A stretch of 64,000 bases of DNA from Gracilaria gracilis (taxonomy: Eukaryota; Rhodophyta; Florideophyceae; Gracilariales; Gracilariaceae). The notes below the pieces were generated by a model. It was not told the origin of the DNA. It saw only the letters and a program-made list of their open reading frames with translations, and did no database searches. The stretch covers positions 391,813 through 455,812 of the forward strand of contig JARGSG010000050.1 of assembly GCA_030374805.1 (NCBI GenBank). The letters are read 5' to 3'. Positions 63,001 to 64,000 of the stretch are shown here, piece by piece (position 1 is the stretch's first letter; each line of letters begins with the position of its first letter). The translations under genes and the position numbers were made by a program.

Positions 63001-64000
63001 GTATAGCGATTTTTGTGCTGTTTATGTAGAGGGTTTTGTTAGTAGTAATTGACATGGCGTGTCGCGATTTTGGGTGAGATGTTTGAGGAGGGTACGGGAA
63101 GAGTATAGGAGAGATCTGAGAGTGAATATTGTGTTTTGTGTAATTGAAAATGGAAAAAAGTAATTGAAAAAAGCGAGAAGTACGTTGAAGGGGGCATAAC
63201 GGTAGAAAATGGAATTGGGAGACGGTCGGAGAGTGGAAAGCAGATAAGAGAGGTGTAGGGGAGACGATGTTTTCAGTTTTGAGCAGGAAGGAGGTGAAAA
63301 TGAGTCCTAGTAGAAAGAGTTTGGGTTTTATTTGGATTAGGGGCTGATAGATGGAGGTGAGGCGAGAGAGTAGAGTAATGTGCGGCATGCTTGCCTGTTT
63401 TGGGGTTTGTTTCCAACCGATTACTGTGGCTGAAGTGGCGATTGCTGTGGTTGCAAGGCGTTGTGCCATGGGGGGGTTTGTTGGGGATGGAACAAGATTG
63501 GCGTGTATACAACATAAGAAATGGGAATGGACATAGCTGAACTGGGTGATAATCTTTGATAGGGTACGTGAACGTAGTCATGATAGTATTTGGAGGGTTT
63601 GGGGTCAGGGTTGTTTGTATCGTGGTTTTGGTGGTGGTTTGTGCGGGTTATGGTTTCGAATGGCGTACTGAACGATTTGATAGGGAATGGATAGTGTGTA
63701 TCTATACGTTACGTGTGTTTACGAGAGTCTTGAAAGCTAGAGTGCTGGATTTGGGCGCTAGAAGGCAATGGAAGCCAATTGGAAAGTATAGCGATTTTTG
63801 TGCTGTTTATGTAGAGGGTTTTGTTAGTAGTAATTGACATGGCGTGTCGCGATTTGGGTGAGATGTTTGAGGAGGGTACGGGAAGAGTATAGGAGAGATC
63901 TGAGAGTGAATATTGTGTTTTGTGTAATTGAAAATGGAAAAAAGTAATTGAAAAAAGCGAGAAGTACGTTGAAGGGGGCATAACGGTAGAAAATGGAATT
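57034..64000 (+). repeat. 784-bp satellite array (nearly nine units, runs off the window)
   Basis: Head-to-tail units starting (arbitrary phase, at ATGGAGGTGAGGCG) at 57075, 57861, 58645, 59430, 60215, 60999, 61783, 62566 and 63351, so unit lengths are 783-786 bp. The last is cut by the window end. Similarity to the consensus begins at about 57034 with a diverged edge. Units are almost identical; differences are single substitutions and one-base indels (for example 7 or 6 G in CATGGGGG, GAGG or GAGGG before TTTTG). The plus strand is G/T-rich with little C. The same minus-strand (102, about 181 codons) and plus-strand (93 codons) frames recur in most units, but one-base indels break them in some, so they are not called as genes. 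Confidence 0.95.

Noticed and set aside
57075-64000. Recurring 102-, about 181- and 93-codon frames in each satellite unit as a tandem gene family
   Set aside because: The frames persist only because the units are nearly identical. Single-base indels break or fuse them in several units, there is no codon-level constraint, and no motif is present.
57034-64000. Telomeric repeat or CRISPR-like array
   Set aside because: The unit is about 784 bp without spacer/repeat alternation, and no short telomere motif is repeated. It is a satellite.

Overview
This is a eukaryotic, repeat-dominated window. The evidence is LTR retrotransposons, several classes of cut-and-paste DNA transposon, retained spliceosomal splice sites and a long tandem satellite; nothing suggests prokaryotic operons. 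The host could be a multicellular red alga of the Chondrus type (mixed GC, compact genes, heavy Ty3/gypsy load), but that is a low-confidence guess, and no intact host gene is visible to settle it.

Layout. 1-1395: a fragment of a Ulp1-type cysteine protease gene and plain sequence. 1401-4159: a PIF/Harbinger-type DNA transposon with matching terminal inverted repeats, an intact DDE transposase on the minus strand and a broken accessory gene on the plus strand. 4649-54142: one old Ty3/gypsy retrotransposon (called C here) flanked by a perfect CATGC target duplication. It is now spread over 49.5 kb because other elements inserted into it.

Inside C sit two copies of a second, larger chromodomain-carrying Ty3/gypsy family of about 12 kb with LTRs of about 1 kb. 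Copy A (plus strand, 5790-36512) lies in C's leader; copy B (minus strand, 39499-51509, TSD TCATC) lies in C's RNase H region. Copy A is itself broken twice. A Mutator-like element with about 1.4-kb inverted repeats (7719-13421, 9-bp TSD) sits in its gag. A 12.8-kb CACTA-like element (23505-36314, TSD ATT) sits in its 3' LTR. The two halves of that LTR (803 + 195 bp) add up to the 998 bp of its 5' LTR. Removing the insertions restores reading frames, including a C2H2 zinc finger in C's leader ORF.

The CACTA-like element carries decayed host genes: a multi-pass membrane protein gene with a canonical intron, a HemW-like radical-SAM gene and a MYST histone acetyltransferase gene. It also carries its own TNP2-type transposase and an accessory gene. 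Family A/B is unusual in two ways. Its chromodomain lies in a separate small ORF 0.6-0.8 kb downstream of the integrase ORF. It also carries a long antisense gene (638 codons, intact in B, with two stops in A) that starts next to the 3' LTR.

54143-57033 holds decayed, unrecognised coding sequence. From 57034 to the window end is a nearly homogeneous satellite array with a repeat unit of about 784 bp (nearly nine copies). Almost every gene in the window carries frameshifts or stops. The best-preserved frames are the Harbinger transposase, B's RT/RNase H and B's antisense gene.
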